Below are positions 50,156 to 60,026 of a DNA stretch of 64,000 nucleotides, piece after piece (the stretch's first letter is position 1; each line of letters starts with the position of its first letter). Origin of the DNA: Pleodorina starrii (Eukaryota > Chlorophyta > Chlorophyceae > Chlamydomonadales > Volvocaceae); assembly GCA_030267565.1 (NCBI GenBank), contig BRXU01000001.1, positions 1,488,001-1,552,000 on the forward strand. Direction: 5' to 3'. A program made the position numbers and the translations under genes. Below the pieces are notes generated by a model. The model made no database searches and had not been told where the DNA came from. It saw only the letters and a list, made by a program, of their open reading frames with translations.

Positions 50156-53100
50156 TCAGCGCCAGGAGGCTGACTCCAGGGGCAGCCCCGGCTTGCCCCC
50201 CACCTCCGCCTCCTTGCCCAGCGCCTCCGCCTGCGCCTCCTGGAAGTGAGTCACCGGCACCTTGCCCAGACCAGCGGCCTGCGGAGGGCGAGAGGGCGGA
50301 GGGCGGAGAACGTGGCAACAGCTGTGCGACGTGGGTCCGCCTCTCCTCCCCGGCAGCCCGCCGTGGCCTATGTCCCGAGTTCCTCTCCACACGGCCAACC
50401 AACTAGCCACACACCCCTTCCCCCGCCTCCCAGCTCCCACACACACAGGCGCACACACACACGCATACGCACACGCTCACACACACGGTCACACACACAC
50501 GCCCTCATACACAAAAATTCACGCACACGCTCTGACACACAAGCTCTCACACACACGCGCCCTTACGCCCTCGCATGCCTACCACGGTGGCGCTGTCCAG
50601 TACGGCACGCGTGGCGTCGTACAGCTGCTTGCAGGTCTCCGCGTCCTTGGCGGCCCAGTTGACCGGCTCGCGAGCTACCGTGTTGAAACCGCCCCACCCG
50701 AACAGCTGCAGACCGAACGCATTGGGACCCAGGTACGTGCCGCCGCGGCCTGGGGGGGGGGTGGAGGGGTGGTGGGAGGGTAGGGTTTGAAGGGGTGGTG
50801 GAACGCAATACTGCCCAATAGGGGCCCAGCTCAATAGCGGTGGTGGCGGACAACGGTGTCGGTGTCGGTAGCGACGGTGATGGCGACACCGCGCGGCGGC
50901 GGCGGCGACATGACACAAAACGCGGTGGACGACTCAGCGCAAAGCGTGCAGAGCAGAGCAGCGCAGTGCAGCGCAGCGTAGCGCGGCCGCACGGCAGCAG
51001 CTCCGCCCCCCCCGGGTATTTTCTTTTTACACCCACCCACCCACCCACCCTGCATCTTGGGCTCTGTGGCAGCGAACAGCGGCGCCAGTGCTCCCCTTAG
51101 TGCTGATTGGCCGTGTAGTCGGCTGTTGATGAGGGCGGAGAGGGACACCAGGTAGCTCCGGTCGGACTTGGCCTCACCGGGGGTGGACACGATGCCTGGG
51201 GGTGGGGGTGGGTGGGTGGGTGGGGTGGGGGCGGGTGGGTGAGGTGGGGGTGGGTGGGTGGCTGTAAGGCTGTACTTCCTCGTGTATGGCACTACCGACT
51301 TGCCGTGCTCCTTTCAACCTCCTGGCACCAGTCCGTTTTGACGCCTGCGTGCTGAGTTGCTCCCTCTCTCTCCCCCTCCCTCTCTCTCTCTCCCCCTCGA
51401 GGGCCCAAAGCCCCATTTCCGAGTGCCCCTTCCCTTCTCTCCCTCTCTCCCTCCCTCCCCCTCAAGCTACTGACCCCAAGGCTCCGCCCCCCAACCCCAC
51501 CCCCTCCTCCCCTCCTCCCGCCCCCACCCGGGTGCACGGGGAACACGTCGACGCCGATTCCCCTCAGGCGGCGGTTGAGGTCGCGGGACACCATCAGCAG
51601 GTACAGCTTGGAGGCGGCGTAGGGGGTCAGTCCGGAACTGGACATGTCCACTCCGCTGTGTGTGTGGGTGGGTGTGGAGGGGGGATGGGTGGGTTGGGGG
51701 ATGGGTGGGTGTGAATGGGTGGGTGTGAATGAGTGGGTGTGAATGAGTGGGTGTGAATGAGTGGGTGTGAATGAATGGGTGTGAATGAGTGGGTGTGAAT
51801 GAGTGAATGAGTGAATTTGGGGTGTGGGTGGGGATGGGTGGGTGGGGGGCAGCGGGGCGAGGCGGCCATAGGGGGTGCGCGGCAGCGGGGTAATCAAGAC
51901 GAGGCAGCAGCAGCGAAGGAGTGGAGGCGATGTTGGCGACATTGGCAACATTAGGGGGGGCGGGGGCCGGGGAGCGGCAGGGAGGTATTTCGGTAGGCAC
52001 GAACGGGCGAGAGGCAGCGCCAGCACCAGCAGAGGTTGGGGCGAGGGTTTTAGGGTTTGCTTATGGCGACGTGGGTTGGGTTATAGGGTTTTGGGTTTTG
52101 GGTCGAGATGAAGCAGCGTGTCACTCGCATACGGTGTTTACACACCCACCCACCAAACCAACCACCCGCCCGCCCGCCCGCCTAGCCACCCGCACGCCGC
52201 CCCTTCGCCCACCCGCAAGCTAACCAGCCAGCCAGTCACCCAGCCAGTCACCCAGCCAGTCACCCAGCCAGTCACCCAGCTACCCAGTCACCTAGTCAGT
52301 CAGCCAGCCAGTAAGCCAGCCAGCCAGTAAGCCAGCCAGCCAATAGACCAGTCACCCAGTCAGTCACCCAGCTACCCAGTCACCTAGTCAGTCAGCCAGC
52401 CAGTCAATTAGTCAGTCGGTCACATCTCACCGCAGATCGTCCCAGTGCACCTTTCCGAACATCTCTCCGAATGAGGCCACGTTGACGATGCGGGCGGGGG
52501 CGCTGGCCCTCAGGCGGGGCAGCAGCAGCAGGGTCAGGTACAGCGGGCCGTAGAAGTTGGTGGCCAGGGTGCTGCGGTTGGGTGGTTGGCGGTTAGCCGT
52601 TGTGGGTTGGGGGTTGGATTGGAGGGCGGTTGATAGGTAAGGGGAAGGAGAGGACGGGTATTGGGGGGCAGGTAAGGACCGGGGTTGGCACGGGCGAAGC
52701 GGCGCGGGCGGGGTCCACATACACATCAAGACCGTGAAAAGAGGAGAGGGAGAAGAGAGGGGAGAGGCAGTGTCGCTTAGCGCCCACGTGACCCTATCCT
52801 GCGATCGGCCCCTATGTTCAAAAGCCCCTCGCAGCGATCGCCTCCCTATCGGACGGCGCGCCCGTTAGGGGACGCTGCACCATCCCCGCACTGCGCTGGA
52901 TCGTGACCCACGGGTCGGTCCCACACTTAAATCCTGCGCCACCACGACGATGCCTTAAGGCGCCGGAAAACGGCGGCTGCGACCACCGTGACCCACGGGT
53001 CGGTCCCACGGTCAATCCGGTGTGGACAGGCGCGCGGAGAGGTCGCTGACCCGTTCGGCCGCTGACCCTGGCTGTCCCCTACAGAAGTGCGGTAGTAAAC

Positions 53101-55287
53101 GAAATTATCAGAGTCACAGTCCGGCAGCAAAGGCAAGACTCACAGTTCGAATCCTTCCTCAGTCACTGTGAAGGGCCCCGGCGCGAGCACCCCGGCGTTG
53201 TTGATGAGCACGTGGAGCGGGGAGCCCGTGGCCAGCACGTCATCGGCCAGCTTGCGGACTGACCTGCCGATGGGGGGAGGGGGAGAAGGGCTGTGAGTCA
53301 ATATCAAACCACACCGAAGAGCGAGGTGCCCGCCGGGGAGTGGATACGGGTGGCACTGGGTGGGCCGTGACGTGAAGCCCGTGACTACTGTTGTCCACAG
53401 TTCCGTACCGGGAGCCGAAACCCGCCTCCCGCCCCCCCCCCCGCCCCCAGCCCACGTGCTGCGTGCTCCGCTTGGTCAGACCCAGCTTGGACACGGCGGG
53501 ATGGACAAGAACGGTGGGCAATCGAACCCCCGCGACCGTAAAGGCGACCAAAGCAGAGCATAGACGCACCAACTCGATCAATCCGGGACGTCTGAGGCCG
53601 CACGAAGGGCCGCCCAGCCCCACTCCGCGAGCACTCGGTTGCTCGCCCGCTCACCCAGGCTGGGATGGACAGAGTGTGGGATTTCTTTCTTTCAAGAATA
53701 AATTCTCCACATCGGAGGGTGACGCCTTATCCATTAGGCCACTCGGCCACATTGCCATGATCGACCAAGATGGGACTCGAACCCACAATCTTCACCTTCT
53801 TCCGGGAGAACTACTATGTCTCAGTAAGACATGCAAACAATAAAATAAAAATGCAATATGTAAGGTGCGTAGCTCCTTCAGAGCCTCACGCACTCACGCA
53901 GTGGCCGGTACGCGCCCGCAAACACACACACCCACTTGAGTGATGCCATGTCGGCCTGCATCAGCGTCAGTTTGGCGAAACTGAACTCGGACTTGATGTC
54001 CTCAATGGCCCTGGAGCGGGGGTGGAGGCAGGGGCCGGGGGGAAAAGAAATGGATCCAGGGAGCTCCAGGGGGGGGAGGAAACGGAGCGAGGGCGGATGG
54101 GGACGGACACCCGCCACCCGTCAGGCGGGAGCCGTCGTCGCACCGAAAAAAACACGCCGAAATTCGCAAGCCCCAAGCCGGGTCTTGAGGTGCGCGGCGC
54201 AGGAAGCCGGTGGCCCCACTCCCCCTCCCCGGTTCCCCTCCCTCTCCCAGCGCCGGCTTCGCACTCACCACCTCCCCCTGCCCTCGTCCCCTCTCTTCCC
54301 CCTCCCCCGTTTGTCCACTTATATTTCCTTTCAGATCTCATCCTCGCTCACTTCTTGCCCTTGTCGATGTCCCGAACCACCATGATGACGTGCGCGTTGT
54401 TGCGAGCGAGCAGGCGGGTCGTCTGGTAGCCGATGCCGCTGTTGGCGCCCGTGACCAACACTACCTGGGGGGCAGGCGGGGCAGGCGGGCGGGGCAGGCG
54501 GGTATGCGGCGGGCATGCGCGGTCGGGGACCCCGCGGTCACGCACTGAGCCCAGTGGAAGGAAGCGTTGTGCAGGGGGGCGCGGGGTGCGGGACCGTACC
54601 TTGCCGGCAGCCGCTGAGCTGGCTACGGTTGTACGGTAGCTGCAGCTGACAGGGCTCTCCAGGGAGGGCAGCCGTATGCAGGGAGGGTGTCCTTTTTTGT
54701 GTGTATGGGGGGGGAGGGATGGCTGCACCCACCACCCACCACCCGCCACCGCCAACCCCAACCCCAAACCCCAAACCCGTGGGCAACGCATGCACGCGCA
54801 CACGCACTCTGCCGTCCCCAGCGGCCCGAATAGGAAGGTTGTGGGGGGAGAAGGATGTGTGAGAGAGAAAAAGGTAGGGGAGGCGCTGCTATTTGTTTGC
54901 CCTGGTGGCCTCACACGCCCCATCCAAGTCCCGGGGGCGGCTCGACAGCCAATGCCACGTCGCCGCACTCTTACGCCTCTCGTAAGCCCGTGTGTCGCAT
55001 CCTCACCGCACCGACCAAACCGACCACACCAACCAAACCGACCAAACCGACCCCCGGACCGCGCACCGCCGACTGACCTTTCCGAACATGTCCGGCATGT
55101 CGCGGTCGGGGTCCCATCCGGGAAGCACCTGCCGCACGAAGCCCGGCAGCAGCGACAGCAGCCCCTCGCCGCTACCCGGCGACACGAGCGCCTGCGCCAC
55201 CCGCACCGGCAGCTGCAGCAGGGAGGCCCCCGCGGAGGGCTTGGGCGCGAGCGTGAAGGAGGCGGGCGGCGCGGCGGCGGTGGCCAT
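50156..55287 (-). CDS. Short-chain dehydrogenase/reductase (SDR)
   Basis: Exons: 55287-55078, 54464-54352, 54010-53936, 53263-53144, 52571-52431, 51655-51528, 51195-51049, 50749-50583, 50278-50156; 407 aa, all phases consistent. It is a classical/extended SDR of the retinol dehydrogenase, WWOX and protochlorophyllide reductase group. Visible: the NAD(P)-binding VVLVTGANSGIGYQTTRLLA (TGxxxGIG at 75-82), NNAG at 154-157, Ser206 in NVASF, and YAASK with Tyr232 and Lys236. The 70-residue N-terminus is Ala/Leu-rich and ends in DMPDMFGK before the fold; it may be an organelle-targeting region. Substrate not predictable. The C-terminal 100 residues (GGTYLGPNAFGLQLFGWGGF) are longer than a minimal SDR. 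Intron 3 contains a permuted tRNA gene on the same strand; intron 5 has minisatellites and telomere-like words. Confidence 0.92.
51690..51820. repeat. Minisatellite of GGGTGTGAATGA units in SDR intron 5
   Basis: About eight imperfect copies of a 16-18 bp unit containing GTGGGTGTGAATGA, just upstream of the exon 6 acceptor. Confidence 0.85.
51884..51945 (+). repeat. Degenerate copy of the dispersed intronic repeat in SDR intron 5
   Basis: GGGGTAATCAAGACGAGGCA followed by GCAGCAGCGAAGGAGTGGAG; antisense to the gene and more diverged than the best copies. Confidence 0.4.
52046..52102. repeat. Telomere-like TTTTAGGG words in SDR intron 5
   Basis: GGGTTTTAGGGTTTG at 52046 and TATAGGGTTTTGGGTTTTGG from 52083. 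Confidence 0.5.
52220..52425. repeat. CAGCCAGTCACC tandem repeat at the start of SDR intron 5
   Basis: Imperfect 8- and 12-bp units (CAGCCAGT, CAGCCAGTCACC) fill about 200 bp and end only a few bases from the exon 5 donor at 52430. Confidence 0.85.
53500..53580 (-). pseudogene. tRNA-like sequence or SINE head
   Basis: On the minus strand an A-box-like GATCGAGTTGGTGCG (from 53579) and a B-box-like GGTTCGATTGCC (53528-53517) lie at tRNA-like spacing, with GGTCGC just before the T arm. The T stem has mismatches at both ends and no matching acceptor 5' strand is found, so this is not an intact tRNA. A tRNA pseudogene or SINE fragment fits best. Confidence 0.35.
53712..53797 (-). tRNA. Circularly permuted tRNA-Arg(CCG)
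   Basis: The 3' half (tRNA positions 38-73; 53797-53762) comes first on the minus strand, then 13 nt (53761-53749), then the 5' half (positions 1-37; 53748-53712). The rejoined molecule is exactly 73 nt. Stems: acceptor GGCCGAG with CTTGGTC (7 of 7, two G-U), D stem GCCT with AGGC, anticodon stem TCACC with GGTGA, T stem GTGGG with CCCAT (one G-U). Anticodon loop CTCCGAA gives anticodon CCG; T loop TTCGAGT; discriminator G; no encoded CCA. The flanks GGAGAA (53708-53703) and TTCTCC (53810-53805) pair, TCCG of the loop pairs with CGGA (53804-53801), and the bulges contain the 37/38 junction: a bulge-helix-bulge for splicing endonuclease. An A/T-rich tract (53832-53865) lies upstream as a possible external promoter. 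It lies in SDR intron 3. No second copy of either half is nearby that would make a conventional gene. Confidence 0.88.
53832..53865 (-). promoter_or_regulatory. A/T-rich, TATA-like tract upstream of the permuted tRNA
   Basis: In minus orientation the tract contains GCATTTTTATTTTATTGTTT, which is striking in this GC-rich window. It starts some 20 nt upstream of the outer stem of the predicted pre-tRNA. Permuted tRNA genes have the A and B boxes in reversed order, so an external TATA-like element would make sense. Functional role inferred. Confidence 0.4.
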
Positions 55288-56254
55288 TTCCTGCTTTAAC
55301 TGCTGGCTGTGCTGGTGGTGCTGTTGTGCTTCGGTTCGCGTTTGTTTGGCGGTTGTTTGGCGGCTGGCTGCCGAGGCTCAGCTAGGCTGCTTGTGTTGTT
55401 ATTTTTCTTTTTGCGAAATCGCGAAATCTGGAGGACGGTTGAACGGACTTGGAGATGGTATGGAAGAGAGGTCAGAGCGGGAAAGCGGGAAGGTTTGGCA
55501 GGTCGCGGAGGTGCTTGCAGCGGACGTATTATGAATGTTGGGCGGGGGCGCACTGTGGATATCCGCAGCTTTGTTTGCAAAGAAGGATCCTCTAACAAGT
55601 TAGGACCTATCATGGCAATGCCGGGACGAAACATGGGAGCGCGATAGGGGGCGGCACCTTGGATTGCGCAACACGCCCTGTCACGCGGCCCGGGGCCAGG
55701 TGGCGCCATGACGTCAGGAGCACGCAAACTCACGCAACGCGGCGGCCGTGAGGTTGGTCGGTCAGGCGCCCGCCCCGCTCCGAGGAACACACCCCAAGAG
55801 TTCCAAGCAACCCCGAACATTCGCTTTTGTGTCCGGCTCTTATCTTCCTTCCTTCCCTTCTCGCGAAGTACAAATTCTGTCCCTTTCCCACAAAATGTGC
55901 GATCTGGTGCGACCTCGGCCCAAGCTGCAGCAGAGGGCCTTGCGATCGATTTGCAGCGCGGCGGGACAGGGCGGGACCTTTGCCGTGCGGCGTGAATTTG
56001 ATGAACCTCCTGCTGGCTTGCCGTCCTCCCCTCATCGAATCCCGCCGTAATAATCCCAAAACTGCTGTATCACTGTATCTCAAAGCAAAAGCTTTACTCC
56101 TCCCCTACAGAAAAGGTACACCACCAAAGCGCGCGAGCGGCCGCAGCAACAGCAGCAGCAGGAGCAGCCTCTCCCAGCTTTCTTCGATTCGCCTCCCATA
56201 CGGCTCCCAGCAGCGCACATCAGAAGCAGCAGCAGCGGCAGCAGCAGCAGGGAA
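55288..56254. promoter_or_regulatory. Divergent promoter region, SDR / Ala-rich protein
   Basis: 967 bp between two start codons facing away from each other; the right end has AGC-rich 5' leader sequence before ATG 56255. No individual element identified. Confidence 0.4.
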
Positions 56255-58116
56255 ATGGCGTCCGCCAATCCCGGCGGTGATACCGTGGTGGGCGATGTGG
56301 CCATGACCGAGCGCGACCAGCCTTCCACCGCGGCGATCGAGCGCACCGCCTCCGGTCTCAAGCGGCTCCACAACGGCGAGGTCAAGCGGCCCGACGGCGG
56401 CGACGCCGGCGATGCCGGCGACACGGCGCGCGCGGCAGACCAGCTGCCGGACGTGATCGAGGCGGGCGCGAAGGCCGCCGCAGCGGAGGCGCCGCCGACC
56501 GAGGCTGCTGGCGCGGGCAAGGCCCAGGTGCGCGTATCGATCGTCTAAGGCTCTAAGCAAAAAAGCAATGCGCCGCGCGCGACTCCCGTCTGCCCAGCAC
56601 CCGTTGGTTAAGGCAACACGCCTGGACGGATTTAGGGACTGCGCCGCGCATTCGATTGGGGGATGCGGTCGGCGATGGTCGTAAGGAACGTGGCCGGAAT
56701 GTGGCTTGAATGAGGCAGAAATGGGAGGCAGGAAAACAGAGTTCGCGGCCGGCGGAAAGCCCGCGGGTGCCCTCAAGGATTTATTTGCGTCGAATCAGGG
56801 CCACATTGCGCCTGCTTTATTAAGTTAGGATGGAACTTAATGCCCACGGTCAAGCGCGGTCTGTCCGCCGGCTGGCGATGTTTGGCCGCCGCGGCGCGAC
56901 GACGACAGCGCGCGGCGGCGACGGCCCAAGGCGACAGCCCGCATCCCGACCCGCGGGTCGGACGGTCGGTCCGACCGCGCGCAGGCGCCATTTCCATGGG
57001 CGCCCGGCATCGACGAATGAAGGAAGCGCGGCCATTGGCCATTGGAATTTACCAAAGTAGCAATTGGAGCCTGAGTTGCACTGTCGCCGTAGTTAGCACC
57101 AGGACCAGCGCTCAAACCGTGTAGTACGGGATCTGGTTTCGCGACTGCAAGCCAATCGCTCGTCGGCCCCGGATACCGCCGTCGCTGTCGCCTTCTTTGC
57201 TGCAGGCGACCGGTGCGCCCGCCGCCGCAGTCGCCGCCGAGCCTACCACTGAAGCTGCCGCCAAGCCCGCAACCGCCGCCGAGGCCGAGCCCGCCGCCGC
57301 CTCCGGAGGAGATCCCATGCTGCTGTCGGGCCCAAGCGCGGAGATCCAGGCCGCACCTGCCACCGAGCCCGCCGCCGCCACCGCCGCCGCCGCCAGCGGC
57401 GCCGGCGCGACGGCGGGCGGCGCACCAAAGGACGCCGCCGCAGTCGGCGACACCGTCGCCGAGGGCACTGCCGCCGACGCTGCCGACCCGGCGGCGCAGC
57501 CCGCCGATCCGTCGGCGGCCGCGCCGTACGTTCATGACGCGACCGGCAGCGAGGCGGCCGCCGGCGGCGGCGCCAGCGCGGGCGCCGCAGAGGTTGACAA
57601 GGCGGCTGGCGGCGGCGGCGGCGACGGCGCTGCTACGGCTGTTGCGCCCGGTAAGGCTCAGGAGGGCAAAAGGTGGAGTGGTGGTGGCTGGTGGGGGACG
57701 TCGGTAAGCCAGCCTCGGCCTCCTCCGTTTCGATCAAACCAATCCGCCCGTGCGGGTTAACCCCCTTCCCAGGCGTCGGTAGATCCTCGACCGCACCGAC
57801 ACCCTTGTCGCTGCGCGCCGGAAGCTTCCCGACGGCCGGCCCTCCCAGTATGCCTCAGCTGTCCTGCCCCTCCCGACTGCATGCAGACACCGCCAGCAAG
57901 CCGCCGGAGGAGTCCGCTACCGCCGCCGCCGCCGCCCCCGCCGCCGAGCAGCGGCAGGCCCCGGATGGCGGCGGCGCGCCGCCGCCCGACCCCGCCTCGG
58001 CAGCCGAGTTTCCGGCCCTGAGTACCGAGGCCAAGGAGGCCGGGACCGCCACGGCTAAGGCCGAGACGCAGCCGCAGGAGGGAGAGGCGACCTTTGCGGA
58101 TAAGGCCGCGGCCTAG
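56255..58116 (+). CDS. Alanine-rich, acidic, intrinsically disordered protein of unknown function
   Basis: Exons: 56255-56527, 57206-57650, 57887-58116; 315 aa, phases consistent, good GTGCGC and GTAAGG donors and CTGCAG and ATGCAG acceptors. Over a third of the residues are Ala, with many Glu, Asp, Pro, Gly and Thr; there is no hydrophobic core, signal peptide or known domain. The start ATG is followed by ASANPGGDTVVGDVAMTERD. Blocks such as AAEPTTEAAAKPATAAEAEP in exon 2 and EFPALSTEAKEAG in exon 3 repeat the same style. It could be a scaffold, a nucleic-acid-associated or a stress-related protein, but nothing in the sequence decides this. The consistent frame across three exons and the TGTAA after it make a real gene likely. 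Confidence 0.7.
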
Positions 58117-58346
58117 AGAGAGCGGCCTTGTCCTGGGGGGGGGGGGTTATCCACGTATCCCCTTGGCCTGGGGGGGGGCCAGCGGTGCAATGAAGACGAA
58201 ACCACGGCCTGGGAACGAAGCGGCGGCATTGGAACGAAGGTCCCCGGGGGGCGCGACGCAGCGCCGAGCAGTGGCGGGGCCCGGGTGATTGGCCCGATTG
58301 GGCAATTGGGCCGAGTGGCCGATTGGGCCTTTGAGCGGGAGCGGGG

Positions 58347-58351
58347 TGTAA
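58347..58351 (+). terminator. Poly(A) signal TGTAA of the Ala-rich gene
   Basis: TGTAA 231 bp after the stop codon at 58116; typical spacing. It is fused to a degenerate copy of the dispersed repeat (TGTAAATTAGAAGATACAGC). Confidence 0.5.
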
Positions 58352-59849
58352 ATTAGAAGATACAGCGGCGAAGGAACGGAGACGACGAACGGACCAGGAA
58401 CCTAGCAATGCTTACGGTACGCGGGGGGGCAGAGGGTGTTGTTGCGGGGCCTGGGGAGAGGGCTCTTGCCGCCCTTGCGGGGTTGTGGCCGGAGGCGTGT
58501 GCGTGTGTGTGCGCGTGCGTGTTAATGAAAAGTGCCGTACATGAAAAGGTCGCTGCTGGTGCTGCTGATGCGCTAGTTCAGGCAGTGTTGTGGGGTTACA
58601 ACACACTCTGTGTGGGGTGCACAACGCTTCCGGATCTGTTCAATCTCTCTCTCACGGATCTGTGAAAGCGCGAATGTTGTTGTGCGGACGGATCGGATTG
58701 GATGTTTCGCGGGGGCGGATGCGCCTTTGGTTTGTCCGTCGACATCGACATCGAGGTCGAGGTCGCGGGCGAATGGAACGTCGAGTCCACATCTGCTTCG
58801 CACCAATTGCACAGCTGCTCTGCTCCTTGCTCTGGGTGGGTAAGGGGGAGGGGGAAGCTTCCAGAGGCCAATCCCACTGCGGTCAAGTCGTCAGTCAAGT
58901 TACAGTCTAGAGTCTCTACCCTAATGTGCCTAATGACCCTAGTGGTCCCTCATTGTAACTCTCGCATCTCTAATGTGCGCCACATGCGCAGACCGTTGCC
59001 GTCAGCGCCCGCCTCCCTAACTCGCCTGACCAAATTGGGGCCCCGCACAATGCCGGCAGCAGGCGCGCGACACCACCCCTATGGCCTATGCCCTACCCCA
59101 CTCGCCCGACCCTGCACCCCAGGCTCGCTCGCTCGCGCGGTCCTGTCTGGGTGACATGTGCGGGCTGGTCCCTTGGTGTGAACCCGTGCCGCCCTGCTTG
59201 GTCGCCTCCGGTACAGTACAGTGCAGTGCACCAAGGGCCGGGTCGGAGCCCGTCGGCTCTACTTACCAGTACTCTTCCCAAATCTGGAGCCCCACTAATA
59301 CTGTAAAAAAAACCGACACGGTACCGCACCGGGCGCGGGGGCGCTCGTATCTCGCGGAGGCCTGCAGCAGAGGGGGCCCCCCAAGTGCCAGCTGCGCCGT
59401 TGCTGCCCGGCCGCTTGGCGTTCCCGGTCCGCAAGAACGTAACCAACCCCGCGGCCCCCGAGAGTGCATGGGGGGGGGGGGGGGACATGGAGCACGCCCT
59501 CCCCCGTACTCCCAACCTGCTCCTCCCGTTCGTGTACATGCCGTACATGCGGTACACACGGCCGCAGACGGCAGTCCGAGCTCGCCTCGCCTCGTCAGCC
59601 TGCCCACCTCGGCCCACCTCAGTGCATCTCCCACCCTGCATATGCCCTCCTTTTGACTACCTGTCACCCTCACTGCACCACTCGCTGCCCTGCCCCACTG
59701 CTGCCCGCCCCTCCTCACGCCTTCGCATTTCCATGGTTTCAGCTTCTACCCCATCCATCACCCTCCACCACGCCAAACAACCCAACCAGATCTCCACACC
59801 AAACTCTCGCCCCCTTCTCTACCCTATCCACGCACCCGCTCAGCCCCCC
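58352..59849. other. Intergenic region, 3' flanks of two convergent genes
   Basis: No recognisable exon. Minus-strand TGTAA words near 58595 and at 58900-58904 could end the F-box transcript. Confidence 0.4.
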
Positions 59850-60026
59850 TCAACTCCCCCTCAACTCCTCCTCCTCGTCCTCCTTCCCCTCCGACATCAG
59901 GCTCTCGATCCACTTCCGGACCGCGGCCGCCTCCGGGTCCCACCCCGACCGAGCCAGGACGAGGACGAGGGCGGGGCGCCCCACCACCCCCTAGTCCACC
60001 GGGCAGCCCCGCCACTCCGCCAGCAG
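59850..60026 (-). pseudogene. In-frame coding-like 3' extension of the F-box gene beyond its stop
   Basis: After the stop TGA (60029-60027) the same frame continues LLAEWRGCPVD, meets TAG (59993-59991), then GVVGRPALVLVLARSGWDP, EAAAVRKWIESLMSEG and an acidic tail, ending at TGA 59852-59850. The sequence fits the repeat style of the gene (CPVD, W and DPEAA blocks). Single transitions would explain both stops (CGA to TGA, TGG to TAG). Either the C-terminus is decaying or the protein is extended by read-through or splicing. Confidence 0.55.

Noticed and set aside
50440..50570. CA/CACACG-rich tract considered as a CRISPR-like array
   Set aside because: It is a simple CA microsatellite with no unique spacers; this is a nuclear eukaryotic intron.
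53712..53797. Conventional intron-containing tRNA or two adjacent ordinary tRNA genes
   Set aside because: There is no GGTGAAG-type 3' half within the 100 nt after the 5' half and no 5' half before the 3' half; the seven-pair acceptor stem and flank pairing only arise if the halves belong together in permuted order.
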